From Chryseobacterium gleum (GTDB taxonomy: Bacteria > Bacteroidota > Bacteroidia > Flavobacteriales > Schleiferiaceae): a DNA stretch of 45,126 nucleotides. The translations under genes were made by a program, and so were the position numbers. The DNA is taken from assembly GCA_945883565.1 (NCBI GenBank), contig CAMCXO010000023.1:1-45126 (forward strand), given 5' to 3'. Below, one piece after another: positions 18,676-30,476 of the stretch (position 1 is the first letter of the stretch; every line of letters begins with the position of its first letter). The notes beneath the pieces are model-generated. The model was given only the letters and a program-made list of their open reading frames with translations. It made no database searches and had not been told where the DNA came from.

Positions 18676-19522
18676 ATTCATTATTTTGTACTGCCTCTTC
18701 AAAAAGTTCTTTTTCGAGTTTGTCTAAAATGGCCAATTTTCTTTGGTTAATTATTATGCTTCTTATGGTACTCTCAACATAAATTAAAGGAGGCATGGCA
18801 TCTTTAATTTTATAGTCCCGAATTTCGAGCCAATACACTTTTTTTTCATCTTCTACCTCTACATAACGGTTTTGTCGTAAAAAATCTTGTTGATTATATG
18901 ACTGAATTGGCACTAAAGTCTCTAATTCGTTGAAGCTTCGCCAAGTGGTATCTAACATATTGTTTACCTCAGCATATTGGGTTACAAAAAGTTTAAATTT
19001 ATTCTTGTCTGAATCTTTGCTTGATCTCCACCATTTCTTTGCTTCTTGTAATTTGGGTGTTTCTTTCGAAAATACAACAAAAGACGTTTGCAGTATATTT
19101 TCCTTTAAAACGAAATTTTGGCTATTTGCGCTTAAATACTTAGAAATTTGATCAGAAGTAACCACGGTATCCAGTTGTTTCCGAACCATGGCTTGTTGAT
19201 ACTTGAATTTTATCAAATCGTTTCGGTAGTCACGAACCAATTTGTCGAGATCATCGAGTTCAGTATTGAGGTTATATTCCGCTTTTTGCAAAATCACCTG
19301 ATTTCGTGCCCAGTTTTCGATAATAAGCTTTGCTTTCAACAAGCTATCATCGGGTTCCAAATTATCGGGCAACATGCTCGACAGTTCATCTAAGTACAAA
19401 TACGCTTTTCCAACCCGTGCAACAGCTATTCGTTCCTCATCTGAAGACCACCGCAATCGATCACATGAAAGGCATAGAAACACAAAAACTGCCAATAATG
19501 GCAGACTTAGGCGTAGTTTCAA
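18653..19522 (-). CDS. SurA/PpiC-related lipoprotein lacking a recognisable parvulin domain
   Basis: A 289-residue predicted lipoprotein (MKLRLSLPLLAVFVFLCLSC, lipobox Cys20). After the anchor comes a SurA-N-like segment (IAVARVGKAYLYLDELSSMLP, then a helix-rich region IIENWARNQVILQKAEYNL), but no parvulin motifs such as SEDxxSAxxGG or GYHII are present. The rest is charged and helical. It may be a holdase or membrane-tethered partner that has lost isomerase activity. It lies between two parvulin genes, overlapping the upstream one by four bases and the downstream one by 23, so it is probably produced with them in fixed ratio. The function is inferred from context and the N-terminal similarity only. 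Confidence 0.75.
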   Translation of the reverse strand: MKLRLSLPLLAVFVFLCLSCDRLRWSSDEERIAVARVGKAYLYLDELSSMLPDNLEPDDSLLKAKLIIENWARNQVILQKAEYNLNTELDDLDKLVRDYRNDLIKFKYQQAMVRKQLDTVVTSDQISKYLSANSQNFVLKENILQTSFVVFSKETPKLQEAKKWWRSSKDSDKNKFKLFVTQYAEVNNMLDTTWRSFNELETLVPIQSYNQQDFLRQNRYVEVEDEKKVYWLEIRDYKIKDAMPPLIYVESTIRSIIINQRKLAILDKLEKELFEEAVQNNEYEVFERD

Positions 19523-21474
19523 GGATTCAGTTTGTTAAACAAGTCGGCTTTAACCAGCTCATCAACTCGAACAGCATATTTTGTTCTGAGTTCTCTTAAC
19601 CATTCCTTTTCGAGAAACTGCTGATAATCTGAAACTACCAATCCTTTGCATTCCTCCATTTCTTTAGGGCCCTCTTGCACTATTTCTTTGAGATCTGCAA
19701 AAACATAACGTCCATTTACTTCATGCACCTCGGTAAGCCCAACAGCACTCACATTATTCATCCATGTTTCTGGAGTTTCGGTGAAGGCATCGGATACCTG
19801 AAGTGCTAAACTGCTTTTTTCGTTTAATTTTTTCACAAGCTCTTCCCTGTCCATTCCCTTACGTGCAGCTTTAAATGCTTTCTTAGCAGTTTTTGCATCC
19901 TGAGCATTGTAAAGCACATAACGGAAGCGCTTTTGCCAACGGTACTTATCGCGATTTTGTTCGAAAAAGCTCTCAAGGCCCACAGTATCTTTCAAGCTTT
20001 TATCCCACACTTTCTGCTGAGTTAAATCAAATAACAAAATACCATCGCGGTATTCATTAAGAAGCAATTTGTACTCAGGGTATTTGTTCTCCAGATTATT
20101 GCGTTCATGAATAAGTAGCCGTTCATCAGCATGCGCATTAAGATAATCGCGAACAAATTGGTTCATCGGATAATTTTCGGATGCCTGCCCATTGCTCATT
20201 TCTATGAAATCAACCAAATGCCGCGTCTCTATTTGAGCATCGCCAAAGGTGGCCAAAACGGTTTCATCACGCAGAAGTGATTCGGGTGCCTCCCAATTGC
20301 CTTTTTTAGCGTCTTCCGGAATTAATTTAACCAAACGGCTAATAGCCTTTGGCACTTCCTTGTAATTATACTCTTTCTTCAATTTAACTATAAAATTCTC
20401 TTGGGAAATTTGACCTCTTTGATCGCGTTGAATTTTTCTTTTTACTATATTCAATTTCTCATCACTGCTCAGATCGGGCTTCTTCTCGATAAGCTTTACA
20501 ATATGCCATCCAAAAGAGGTTTTAATAGGCTCGCTATAATCGCCGGGATTTTGTAATGCAAAAGCAGCATTTTCAAATTCTTCCACCATTTCATTCATCC
20601 CAAATTCAGCCAATTCTCCATTTTTACTTACGCTGCTTTTGTCTTCAGAAAATTGTTTTACCAAGGTATTGAAATCACTTTCGCCTGATTTTAGCCTTTG
20701 GTGGATTTCTTTTATTCGAATTTCTGCATCGGCTTTCTGTTGTTGGGTACTCGCATCGTTGCTTATAAGCATAATGTGTGCAGCTTTTAAACGTCCTCTA
20801 GCAGGACGCTTGTCGTCGAGACGAATAATGTGGTAACCGAACTGCGTTCTAACAATCGGAGAAATTTCGCCCAGTTTTAAAGCATAAGCAGCGCTTTCGA
20901 AAGGATAAACCATTCCAAAAGCTGTGAAATAACCTAAAGAACCTTTTTTTGCAGCCGAATAACTGTCTTCCGAATACTCAGTAGCCATTTCTTCGAATGA
21001 CTTTTTTCCGGTCACTATAAGTTCCCTAACGTTTTCGAGTTTCAAATAGGCTTCCAGGGTGTCTTTAGGATCTTGCGATTTTGTTCCAATCATGATGTGA
21101 CTCGCTTTCACATCGAATTGCATTCGATGTAGCGCCTCTTGAATGAGCGATTCCTCTGCCGATTTATCTGTTAAGTAGGGTTTGGCCAATTGGTCGCGGT
21201 AACCATAAAATTCATCGAGAAACTCTGGCCTGTAATGCATATTTAAATCCTTGGCTTCAAGAACTTTTAGCTTAAAGTTTATATAAAGCTCAAGGTATTC
21301 ACCCGGGGTTTTGGGGTCAATTTGTTCACCAATGTCCCGATTTTTGTTGTAAACGGCCTCAAACTCGGCGGCACTAACGTCTTCTCTACCATCTAAAGAA
21401 AAAAGAACCTGAGATTGTGCTCCAAAGCCAAGAACCAAAGCTAGGGCTAAGGGGTTGAGAAAATTGAACTTCAT
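19519..21474 (-). CDS. Periplasmic peptidyl-prolyl isomerase with two parvulin domains (PpiD/SurA-like)
   Basis: The 651-residue protein carries an N-terminal signal sequence (MKFNFLNPLALALVLGFGAQSQ) and two tandem parvulin domains at about 120-225 (VKASHIMIGTKSQDP...YSEDSYSAAKKGSLGYF...GYHIIRLDDKR) and 228-335 (LKAAHIMLISND...FSEDKSSVSKNGELAEF...GWHIVKLIEKK). The last 300 residues form a helix-rich chaperone-like region without a known motif. It should catalyse prolyl isomerisation and chaperone secreted or outer-membrane proteins. A TATTTTTG box on the minus strand at 21503-21510, 29 bases before the ATG, may be a -7 element separating this gene from guaB, which ends 65 bases upstream. Confidence 0.9.
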   Translation of the reverse strand: MKFNFLNPLALALVLGFGAQSQVLFSLDGREDVSAAEFEAVYNKNRDIGEQIDPKTPGEYLELYINFKLKVLEAKDLNMHYRPEFLDEFYGYRDQLAKPYLTDKSAEESLIQEALHRMQFDVKASHIMIGTKSQDPKDTLEAYLKLENVRELIVTGKKSFEEMATEYSEDSYSAAKKGSLGYFTAFGMVYPFESAAYALKLGEISPIVRTQFGYHIIRLDDKRPARGRLKAAHIMLISNDASTQQQKADAEIRIKEIHQRLKSGESDFNTLVKQFSEDKSSVSKNGELAEFGMNEMVEEFENAAFALQNPGDYSEPIKTSFGWHIVKLIEKKPDLSSDEKLNIVKRKIQRDQRGQISQENFIVKLKKEYNYKEVPKAISRLVKLIPEDAKKGNWEAPESLLRDETVLATFGDAQIETRHLVDFIEMSNGQASENYPMNQFVRDYLNAHADERLLIHERNNLENKYPEYKLLLNEYRDGILLFDLTQQKVWDKSLKDTVGLESFFEQNRDKYRWQKRFRYVLYNAQDAKTAKKAFKAARKGMDREELVKKLNEKSSLALQVSDAFTETPETWMNNVSAVGLTEVHEVNGRYVFADLKEIVQEGPKEMEECKGLVVSDYQQFLEKEWLRELRTKYAVRVDELVKADLFNKLNP

Positions 21475-21539
21475 ACTGCTTTTGACCTTTTATTATGTTG
21501 GCCAAAAATAGCGATTGAAAAATAGAGTTCGGTTAAGAA

Positions 21540-23021
<1,482 letters not shown>

Positions 23022-23035
23022 TTAAAGATTGCGCG

Positions 23036-23069
23036 CAAAGATAGTATGAAGGCTTGCTTGAATTTCAAG
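23036..23069 (-). promoter_or_regulatory. Bacteroidota-type promoter for guaB
   Basis: On the minus strand a TATCTTTG -7 box (plus-strand 23036-23043) lies 22 bases downstream of a CTTG -33-like box (23066-23069). The -7 box matches TAnnTTTG exactly; the -33 box matches three of four bases. The guaB ATG is 23 bases from the -7 box. Confidence 0.5.
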
Positions 23070-23114
23070 GGTATTTGCAGTTCCCCAAAGCTCTAAACGC
23101 TTCACTCGGATGCT

Positions 23115-23149
23115 AAAAAAAAATCCGTTTAGGACAAGCCCAAACGGAT
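23115..23149 (-). terminator. Terminator after the TPR gene
   Basis: On the minus strand an 11-bp stem with one G-T wobble (plus-strand arms 23123-23133 and 23139-23149, core ATCCGTTT/AAACGGAT) closes a 5-base loop and is followed by nine T (plus-strand A run 23115-23123). A shorter T-rich run on the other side means it could also act in the opposite direction. Confidence 0.8.
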
Positions 23150-23170
23150 ATTTTTATTTGAAATTAAATT

Positions 23171-24544
23171 CTATTTGGCGGGAATTGCCTGAATAAGCGT
23201 TTCCATTTCTTTGCTCTTAGCATAGTTACCAAGGCGATAGTAAACCTCTTTCAATGCTTTTAAAGTGCTTTCGTCGGTTGGATTAAGGCTTTGGGCCTTT
23301 TCAAACAAAGGCAGTGCTTTTTCAAATTCTGCGTTTTGTTCCTTTTTCATGGCCTCGTATTGTTTGGTGGCATTGAGCGGCAAGGCATTCATTTTTTCTA
23401 TGATGGCATTCGCGCTGTTGATATATAGCAGTCCTTTCATGTAAAGCGCATCTGCGTAATTGGGGTCTAAAGCTATAGCCGCATCATAAGCTGTAATGGC
23501 TTCTGCCGGTTTGTTCATGTTGGTATGTAAAATTACCGCTTTGACATAGTAAAACAACTTATTGTCAGCTTCCTGGGCAATGGCGATGTCCAGGTTTTTA
23601 AGAGCTGCTTCAAAGTCGCCTGAATCCAAGTAGGTTTGAAGTTCAATTCTCACCAAGCCTTCATCTTCAGGGTACATTTCACGGGCTTTAGACAAAGTGG
23701 CTTTGTAGTTTTCATTATCACCTGCACTTTGGTACAGTCTAATCAAGGCTTTATACAGTTCTTTGGTTACAGGTTGCGAGCTTTGCGGATCGGCGTATTT
23801 ACCACTTGCAACAGCAGCATCTGCTTCTACCTTATTATTTGCGGCAACACGTGAGCCCTTTTCGATGTCAAGAACTGTCCAGGCAATTCCCTTATAGTTC
23901 CATTCCAAAAGCGCTTTATTGCCGTCGATGGCCCTCTTTAAATAGGATTCATTTCGATTGGCCTTGTTTTCGTCGTTTAAATTGGCTGCTCTTTCGGCCA
24001 AAATAATGCTGTTGTAATAGGCTGTGGTGTCAAAATTTACTTTATCAACTCCAAGCGACATAGGGCCTTTTTTAAGTTCAAAAACCTTTAAGAAGTCGTC
24101 AGAAGCCCCTGCATTGTCGCCGGCATCACTTCTGCCAATGCCACGTTGAAAAATGGCTCCTGCCAGGGCGTACATATCGTAAGTTGCTCTATCTGAATAG
24201 GTTTTTTTTCCGCTTGCGTGTTCACTTTCTATGGTTTTCACCAAATAGAGTTCTGCTTCATCCAAAGCGTTTGGATTAAGGCTGGCAATGGCTGGATCGT
24301 TGCTTGTGGCCACTTTAAGATTTATGGCGCCCATGTAGTAGTTAAACTTCTTCATATTTTTTTCGCTTACACCTTGACCAGCTTTTGCTTCAATAGCGGC
24401 CTTGGCTTCGTCGATATATTTTTTGGCGGCTACTAAATCGTTATTGCGATCAAATTCGAGAATGGCGCTCGAAATATGTGGGCCTTCCTGCGCTTGAATG
24501 GCCAAAGTGCAAAAGGCCATACAGATTAAAAAAATCCTTTTCAT
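23171..24544 (-). CDS. Secreted or periplasmic tetratricopeptide-repeat protein
   Basis: A 457-residue protein with a signal peptide (MKRIFLICMAFCTLAIQAQ). The early part (20-90) contains charged helices (DRNNDLVAAKKYIDEAKAAIE), and the C-terminal half shows TPR-type helix pairs, best seen at about 295-330 (GDFEAALKNLDIAIAQEADN), 332-375 (KPAEAITAYDAAIALDPNYADALYMKGLLY) and 400-445 (ALPLFEKAQSLNPTDESTLKALKEVYYRLGNYAKSKEM). TPR proteins are protein-interaction scaffolds; the partner is not evident. It begins 19 bases after the gyrA stop, so it is probably the second gene of the gyrA transcript, a link that seems to be one of chromosome order rather than function. Confidence 0.85.
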   Translation of the reverse strand: MKRIFLICMAFCTLAIQAQEGPHISSAILEFDRNNDLVAAKKYIDEAKAAIEAKAGQGVSEKNMKKFNYYMGAINLKVATSNDPAIASLNPNALDEAELYLVKTIESEHASGKKTYSDRATYDMYALAGAIFQRGIGRSDAGDNAGASDDFLKVFELKKGPMSLGVDKVNFDTTAYYNSIILAERAANLNDENKANRNESYLKRAIDGNKALLEWNYKGIAWTVLDIEKGSRVAANNKVEADAAVASGKYADPQSSQPVTKELYKALIRLYQSAGDNENYKATLSKAREMYPEDEGLVRIELQTYLDSGDFEAALKNLDIAIAQEADNKLFYYVKAVILHTNMNKPAEAITAYDAAIALDPNYADALYMKGLLYINSANAIIEKMNALPLNATKQYEAMKKEQNAEFEKALPLFEKAQSLNPTDESTLKALKEVYYRLGNYAKSKEMETLIQAIPAK

Positions 24545-24563
24545 TGGATTGGGTTTTTCTTGA

Positions 24564-27062
24564 TTATGGGTTTTCGGTATTGGGTTCTATGCCTTCATGG
24601 CCTTCGCCTAAGGCAATTTCGTCTTCAAAAGCAGGAACTTTGGTAATGCTGGCTATTTGATCGTTTCCTTTCAATTGAATAAGCTTTACACCCTGGGTAT
24701 TTCTACCCATAACACGAAGTTCTTTAACAGCCATTCTTATCATTACCCCCGATTTGTTAATAATCATCAAGTCATCGTCGTCGGTTACATCTTTTAAAGC
24801 TATAAGCGCTCCCGTTTTATCGGTAACATTCATGGCTTTAACGCCCTTTCCTCCCCGGTTGGTAATGCGGTAGTCGTCAATTGAAGACCGCTTACCAAAC
24901 CCGTTTTCGGATACCACCAGAACATCTGATTCTCCTTCGTTAACACAAATCATGCCTAATACTTCGTCTTTCTCATCCTCTAGAGTTATGGCGCGCACAC
25001 CTGATGCGTTGCGCCCCATAGGACGCACTTTTGATTCGTTAAAGCGTATGCATTTTCCGTTCGAAGCGGCCATCAGAATTTCGCTGGTGCCTGTAGTTAA
25101 ACGGGCTTCGAGCAGGGTATCGCCATCGCGAACGGTTATGGCATTGATGCCATTTTGGCGAGGCCGGCTGTAGGCTTCAAGAGTGGTTTTTTTAATAATG
25201 CCTTTTCGTGTACAAAGGGTTATAAAGTGGCTGTTTATATAATCTTCATCTTTAAAGCTTATGATGTTTATAAACGCCTTTATTTTATCGTCGCTCGGAA
25301 TGTTTATTAAATTTTGAATTGCTCTTCCCTTGCTGGTTTTAGAGCCTTCAGGAACCTCGTATACCTTCATCCAAAAACAACGACCTTGTTCGGTGAAGAG
25401 CAAAATGTAATTGTGGTTGCTGGCCGTAAAGAGGTATTCAATAAAGTCTTCATCTCGGGTGGTAGCGCCTTTATGTCCTACGCCCCCTCGGGTTTGACGG
25501 CGGTACTCGCTGAGAGGGGTTCTTTTGATGTAGCCGGCATGCGAAATGGTGATAATTACCTGTTCGTCTGGAATCATATCCTCTATGCTCAAATCGCCCC
25601 CGGCAAAATCGATTTCTGTTCTCCGCCCGTCGCCAAACTTTTCTTTTATTTCGAGTAATTCGTCTTTAATGATTTGATAGCGCAAGCCTTCATTTGAAAG
25701 CACCTCTTTATAGTAGGCAATTTGCTTCATCAATTCGGCGTACTCTTCTTTTATTTTCTCCCGCTCTAAACCTGTTAAGCGTTGTAAACGCAAATCGAGT
25801 ATGGCTCTGGCTTGAATCTCGCTAAGGCCAAAATTTTGGATTAAGCCTTCACGGGCTGTGTCGGGAGTATCGGCTTCTCGAATAAGTTTTATTACCGCAT
25901 CCAGATGGTCGAGTGCAATAAGCAAACCCTCTAAGATATGAGCCCGTTTTTCGGCCTGATCGAGTTCGTATTGTGTACGTCGAACCACCACCTCGTGACG
26001 GTGTTCAACAAAATGAACAATTTGGTCTTTCAGGTTCAGCGTTTGAGGGCGACCCTGAACCAGGGCAATGTTGTTAACGCTAAACGAAGTTTGAAGCTGG
26101 GTGTATTTGTAGAGATTGTTTAGAACAATATTAGGAATGGCGTCTTTTTTAAGGTAGTATACCACCCTCATGCCTTTTCGGTCCGATTCATCTTTTATAT
26201 CGGCGATGCCTTCAATTCTTTTATCGTTGATTAAGTCGGCGGTTTTTTTAATCATTTCCGCTTTGTTAACCTGATAGGGTATTTCGGTAACTATAATACA
26301 GTCTCGGCCTTTAACCTCTTCAAAATTGGTTTTGGCTCGCAGCACTATTCTGCCCCTGCCGGTTTCAAGAGCCTCTTTCACCCCATCGTAACCGTAAATA
26401 ATGCCTCCCGTTGGAAAATCGGGTGCTTTGATAAACCTCATCAGTTCTGCAATGCTGATGTCGCGTTCATCTATATAGGCCACGATGCCATCAATACATT
26501 CCGATAAGTTGTGAGGTGCCATATTGGTGGCCATTCCCACGGCAATACCCGCCGATCCATTAATCAATAAGTTGGGTATCCGCGTTGGAAGCACTGTAGG
26601 TTCTTCGAGCGAATCGTCGAAATTAAGCTGAAAATCTACCGTGTTTTTATCGATATCTCCAAGCATTTCTTCGGCAATTTTGCGAAGACGCGCCTCGGTA
26701 TATCGCATAGCCGCCGGGCTATCGCCATCAACAGAACCAAAGTTACCCTGACCATCGACCAGAGGATATCGAAGCGACCAATCCTGGGCCATACGCACCA
26801 TGGTATCGTACACCGAGCTGTCGCCATGTGGATGGTACTTACCCAAAACTTCCCCAACAATACGGGCTGACTTTTTATAGGGACGGTTGCTTAATACGCC
26901 CATATCGTACATACCATACAGCACCCGTCGGTGCACCGGTTTGAGTCCGTCGCGCACATCGGGCAAAGCGCGCGATACAATTACCGACATCGAATAATCG
27001 ATGTAGGCGGTTTTCATTTCATCCTCTATGTTAATGGGAATGATTCTTTCGTTTTCAGCCAT
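24564..27062 (-). CDS. gyrA: DNA gyrase subunit A
   Basis: GyrA carries the DNA breakage-reunion activity that introduces negative supercoils with GyrB. The 832-residue protein begins with the winged-helix region ([21 protein letters not shown]-type segment at 22-42) and has the catalytic tyrosine Y121 in [10 protein letters not shown]. In the quinolone-determining region ([13 protein letters not shown]) S82 and D86 occupy the positions of E. coli S83 and D87, so no classical resistance change is seen. A GyrA-box-like [10 protein letters not shown] lies at the start of the C-terminal beta-pinwheel, whose blades follow to the end, supporting gyrase over topoisomerase IV. A TATTTTTG box on the minus strand at 27110-27117 could be the -7 element. 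Confidence 0.96.
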   Translation of the reverse strand: MAENERIIPINIEDEMKTAYIDYSMSVIVSRALPDVRDGLKPVHRRVLYGMYDMGVLSNRPYKKSARIVGEVLGKYHPHGDSSVYDTMVRMAQDWSLRYPLVDGQGNFGSVDGDSPAAMRYTEARLRKIAEEMLGDIDKNTVDFQLNFDDSLEEPTVLPTRIPNLLINGSAGIAVGMATNMAPHNLSECIDGIVAYIDERDISIAELMRFIKAPDFPTGGIIYGYDGVKEALETGRGRIVLRAKTNFEEVKGRDCIIVTEIPYQVNKAEMIKKTADLINDKRIEGIADIKDESDRKGMRVVYYLKKDAIPNIVLNNLYKYTQLQTSFSVNNIALVQGRPQTLNLKDQIVHFVEHRHEVVVRRTQYELDQAEKRAHILEGLLIALDHLDAVIKLIREADTPDTAREGLIQNFGLSEIQARAILDLRLQRLTGLEREKIKEEYAELMKQIAYYKEVLSNEGLRYQIIKDELLEIKEKFGDGRRTEIDFAGGDLSIEDMIPDEQVIITISHAGYIKRTPLSEYRRQTRGGVGHKGATTRDEDFIEYLFTASNHNYILLFTEQGRCFWMKVYEVPEGSKTSKGRAIQNLINIPSDDKIKAFINIISFKDEDYINSHFITLCTRKGIIKKTTLEAYSRPRQNGINAITVRDGDTLLEARLTTGTSEILMAASNGKCIRFNESKVRPMGRNASGVRAITLEDEKDEVLGMICVNEGESDVLVVSENGFGKRSSIDDYRITNRGGKGVKAMNVTDKTGALIALKDVTDDDDLMIINKSGVMIRMAVKELRVMGRNTQGVKLIQLKGNDQIASITKVPAFEDEIALGEGHEGIEPNTENP

Positions 27063-27303
27063 ATTGTCAGTTCAAGCGCAAGGGTTCCTTCTAAAAATTG
27101 CGTAACGCGCAAAAATAAGTCCTAAAGGCTGCCATTGGTTAGCTTATCATGCACATTGCGCATGCTTTTTGCACAATTGTTTGTGAAAATCGCGCCACCT
27201 TTGATTTGCTTTCAGAAAATCCTCAAATTTTGTTGAAACCAATTAGTCAAATATGGCGTTAGGTTTTAAAGAATTAATTACTATTACCACGACATACCCA
27301 CAC

Positions 27304-29865
27304 ATGGACGAAAACTTTTCACCCCGAGTAAAAGATGTCATCAGCTTCAGCAAAGAAGAAGCTTTGCGGCTGGGACATGAAGTAATAGGTACCGAACATC
27401 TAATGCTCGGCTTGCTTCGCGAAGGCGAGGGCAGTGCGGTTAAAATGTTGGAGCGCCTGAGCGTTGATTTAAAGTCGTTTCGAAACAAGCTCGAAAACTT
27501 AAGCGCGCCCAATTATGGCAATCCACCTGCTGCACAGAAAAAAAACCTACCCCTTACCAAACAAGCAGAAAAGGCTCTAAAAACCACTTTCTTAGAGGCA
27601 AAGCTCTTCCAAAGTCCGATAATTAGAACTGCCCATTTGCTCTTGTGTATTTTGCGCAATGAAGAGGACCCGGTTGCCCGGCTCTTAAAACACTATAATA
27701 TTGATTACGAGCGCATAAAAAAAGAATTCCAAGGCAATTATCAAAGCGATGAATTTGGTATCAGCCCAAAAGCCGAATCATCGTTTGGAAACGAAGACGA
27801 TGATGATTTTGAAAAACGCGAAAGCGGCAGCGGAACTTTTAACCCCCGTCCACGAACCGATAGCAAATCCAAAACTCCGGTTTTAGACAATTTTGGTCGC
27901 GACCTTACCCGCCTAGCCGAGGAAGGCAAGTTGGATCCCGTAGTGGGTCGAGAAAAAGAAATTGAGCGGGTTTCACAAATTTTATCGAGAAGAAAAAAGA
28001 ACAACCCTTTGCTTATTGGCGAACCGGGTGTGGGTAAATCGGCCATAGCCGAAGGTTTGGCACTGCGTATTATTAAAAGAAAAGTATCTCGGGTTCTTTT
28101 CGACAAACGGGTGGTTACACTCGATTTAGCTTCATTGGTGGCCGGCACCAAGTACAGGGGGCAATTCGAAGAGCGCATGAAAGCCTTGATGAATGAGCTC
28201 GAAAAAAACAGCGACATCATTCTGTTTATAGACGAACTTCATACTATTGTAGGTGCAGGCGGGGCTACCGGATCTCTCGATGCCAGCAATATGTTTAAGC
28301 CCGCTTTGGCCAGAGGCGAAATTCAGTGCATTGGCGCCACCACACTCGATGAATACCGCCAATACATAGAAAAGGATGGGGCTTTAGAAAGACGTTTTCA
28401 AAAAGTGATGGTAGAACCCACCAGCATTGATGAAACCATCCAGATTCTAAGAAATATCAAAGACAAATACGAAGACCATCACAACGTATTGTATACACCT
28501 GAAGCCATAGAGGCCTGTGTGAAGCTTACCGATCGATATTTAACCGACCGTTATTTGCCAGATAAAGCCATTGATGCTTTAGATGAAGCCGGATCGAGGG
28601 TGCATATTATGAGCATAAAAGTGCCCGAGCAAATTCTTGAAATTGAAAAGCAACTGGAAAACATTAGGGAGGAAAAAATTCAAGTGGTAAAACGCCAGCG
28701 TTATGAAGAAGCTGCACGTTTGCGCGATGCCGAGAAAAAGCTTGAAACTGAACTTGAAAAAGCCCAGGCCGAATGGGAAATTGAAGTTCGAAAGAACAAA
28801 GAAATAGTAAGTGAAGACAATGTGGCCGAAGTGGTAGCCATGATGACCGGTGTTCCCGTTCAACGCATTGCCCAAGCAGAAGGCAGTAAACTGGCCAAAA
28901 TGGCAGAAGATCTTCAAAAACGCATTATTGGTCAAGATGAAGCCGTGTTGAAAATTGTGAAATCCATTCAGCGCAACCGCGCCGGCCTCAAAGACCCAGG
29001 TAAACCCATTGGTTCGTTTATTTTTTTAGGTCCAACCGGGGTTGGAAAAACACAATTGGCCAAAGAACTTTCGCGTTTGTTGTTTGATTCTGAAGATGCC
29101 CTCATTAGAATAGACATGAGCGAATACATGGAAAAATTCGCGGTGTCTCGTCTGGTTGGTGCACCTCCAGGCTATGTGGGGTATGAAGAAGGCGGGCAAT
29201 TAACCGAAAAAGTGAGACGAAAGCCTTACTCGGTGGTATTGCTCGATGAAATTGAAAAAGCCCATCCTGATGTGTTCAATTTGTTGTTACAAGCCTTAGA
29301 CGACGGCCATATGACCGACAGTTTGGGCAGAAAAGTGGACTTCAAGAACACAATCATTATTATGACTTCCAATATTGGTTCGCGCCAATTAAAAGATTTT
29401 GGAACAGGGGTTGGATTTGGAACCATAGCCCGAACCGACCAGGTTGACGAGATGGCCAAAGGGGTAATTGAAAACGCCTTGAAGAAAACATTCGCTCCCG
29501 AATTTTTAAACCGAATAGACGATATTGTAGTCTTTAAGAATTTAGGAAAAGCCGAAATCGGTAAAATCATCGACATTGAACTTGAAAAACTCTATGCCCG
29601 AATTCAAGCCTTGGGGTATAGTTTGGTGCTTACCGACGAAGCCAAAGCTTTTGTTGCCGATAAAGGATTTGACGAAAAGTTTGGGGCTCGTCCACTAAAC
29701 CGCGCCATTCAGAAATACATTGAAGATCCCTTAGCCGATCACATCATCAATTCGCGTTTGGAAAATGGGGATACCATTAAAATTGGACTTGCAGCTGCCG
29801 GGGAAGCTTTAGAATGCCTGGTTGAACACAGTACCGAGATTAGCCCCATTACGGGCGAAGACTGA
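27304..29865 (+). CDS. clpC: ATP-dependent Clp protease ATP-binding subunit ClpC
   Basis: ClpC is the unfoldase that feeds substrates to ClpP. I choose ATG 27304 (853 residues) because MDENFSPRVKDVISFSKEEALRLGHE is the usual Bacteroidota ClpC start; the frame extends back to 27253 without similarity. Parts: two N-terminal Clp repeats (about 10-145), an acidic linker, AAA+ 1 (Walker A GEPGVGKS, Walker B ILFIDELHTIVG), a short middle region with a UVR motif (KRQRYEEAARLRDAEKKLE) that marks ClpC rather than ClpB, and AAA+ 2 ([28 protein letters not shown]). Upstream a CACCTTTG near 27196-27203 is a weak -7 candidate. The stop overlaps the next start by one base (TGATG). Confidence 0.97.
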   Translation: MDENFSPRVKDVISFSKEEALRLGHEVIGTEHLMLGLLREGEGSAVKMLERLSVDLKSFRNKLENLSAPNYGNPPAAQKKNLPLTKQAEKALKTTFLEAKLFQSPIIRTAHLLLCILRNEEDPVARLLKHYNIDYERIKKEFQGNYQSDEFGISPKAESSFGNEDDDDFEKRESGSGTFNPRPRTDSKSKTPVLDNFGRDLTRLAEEGKLDPVVGREKEIERVSQILSRRKKNNPLLIGEPGVGKSAIAEGLALRIIKRKVSRVLFDKRVVTLDLASLVAGTKYRGQFEERMKALMNELEKNSDIILFIDELHTIVGAGGATGSLDASNMFKPALARGEIQCIGATTLDEYRQYIEKDGALERRFQKVMVEPTSIDETIQILRNIKDKYEDHHNVLYTPEAIEACVKLTDRYLTDRYLPDKAIDALDEAGSRVHIMSIKVPEQILEIEKQLENIREEKIQVVKRQRYEEAARLRDAEKKLETELEKAQAEWEIEVRKNKEIVSEDNVAEVVAMMTGVPVQRIAQAEGSKLAKMAEDLQKRIIGQDEAVLKIVKSIQRNRAGLKDPGKPIGSFIFLGPTGVGKTQLAKELSRLLFDSEDALIRIDMSEYMEKFAVSRLVGAPPGYVGYEEGGQLTEKVRRKPYSVVLLDEIEKAHPDVFNLLLQALDDGHMTDSLGRKVDFKNTIIIMTSNIGSRQLKDFGTGVGFGTIARTDQVDEMAKGVIENALKKTFAPEFLNRIDDIVVFKNLGKAEIGKIIDIELEKLYARIQALGYSLVLTDEAKAFVADKGFDEKFGARPLNRAIQKYIEDPLADHIINSRLENGDTIKIGLAAAGEALECLVEHSTEISPITGED

Positions 29866-30467
29866 TGCAAAAATTGATTTATTTAACCTTAAAAGGCCCT
29901 TCCGAGGGCCTTTTTCGCGATAAAGGCAGTAAGTTTTTGGCTTATGCGTTTCCAATGGCTTCAGAAAACGATTTACATCTCAACCTTCAGCATTTAAAAA
30001 TCAAGCATCATCAGGCCAGTCATTTCTGCTATGCATGGAGGCTATCTCCACAAAGCCAATTGTTTAGAACCCATGACGATGGCGAACCCAACCATACAGC
30101 TGGAACTCCCATTCTTCACGCTATTCAAAGTGCTGATATTTGGGAAATTGCCCTAGTAGTAGTTCGTTATTATGGCGGAACCAAACTTGGGCGTGCCGGA
30201 TTGGTAAATGCTTATAAAACGGCCGCTGTTGAAGCCCTTTCAGCGGCCCAATTAGAAGAAAAAATTCCACATTTCGAGTTTTGTATCGAAATGAGCTATG
30301 AACAATTACCGTCTGTTCAGGTATGGATTAACCGGCAACAAGTAAAACCCATACACACTGAAATGGGAACCTTTGTTTTGATGCGATTTTCATTGCCTTT
30401 TACCGCAAAAGAAGCTGTAGACGAACTGCAAAACCTGGTAATGAAATTGGACATAAAAGAAAATTAA
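29865..30467 (+). CDS. YigZ/IMPACT family protein (UPF0029)
   Basis: A 200-residue member of the YigZ/IMPACT family. The conserved N-terminal domain is clear: FRDKGSKFLAYAFP, HHQASHFCYAW, the signature DDGEPNHTAGTPILHAI and the highly conserved VVRYYGGTKLGRAGLVNAY. The C-terminal 65 residues form the smaller ferredoxin-like DUF1949-type domain. YIH1/IMPACT proteins in eukaryotes modulate Gcn2, but the bacterial role is not established. The ATG overlaps the clpC stop (TGATG), which implies translational coupling, although no functional tie to ClpC is known to me. Confidence 0.92.
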   Translation: MQKLIYLTLKGPSEGLFRDKGSKFLAYAFPMASENDLHLNLQHLKIKHHQASHFCYAWRLSPQSQLFRTHDDGEPNHTAGTPILHAIQSADIWEIALVVVRYYGGTKLGRAGLVNAYKTAAVEALSAAQLEEKIPHFEFCIEMSYEQLPSVQVWINRQQVKPIHTEMGTFVLMRFSLPFTAKEAVDELQNLVMKLDIKEN

Positions 30468-30476
30468 ACCTGTAAC

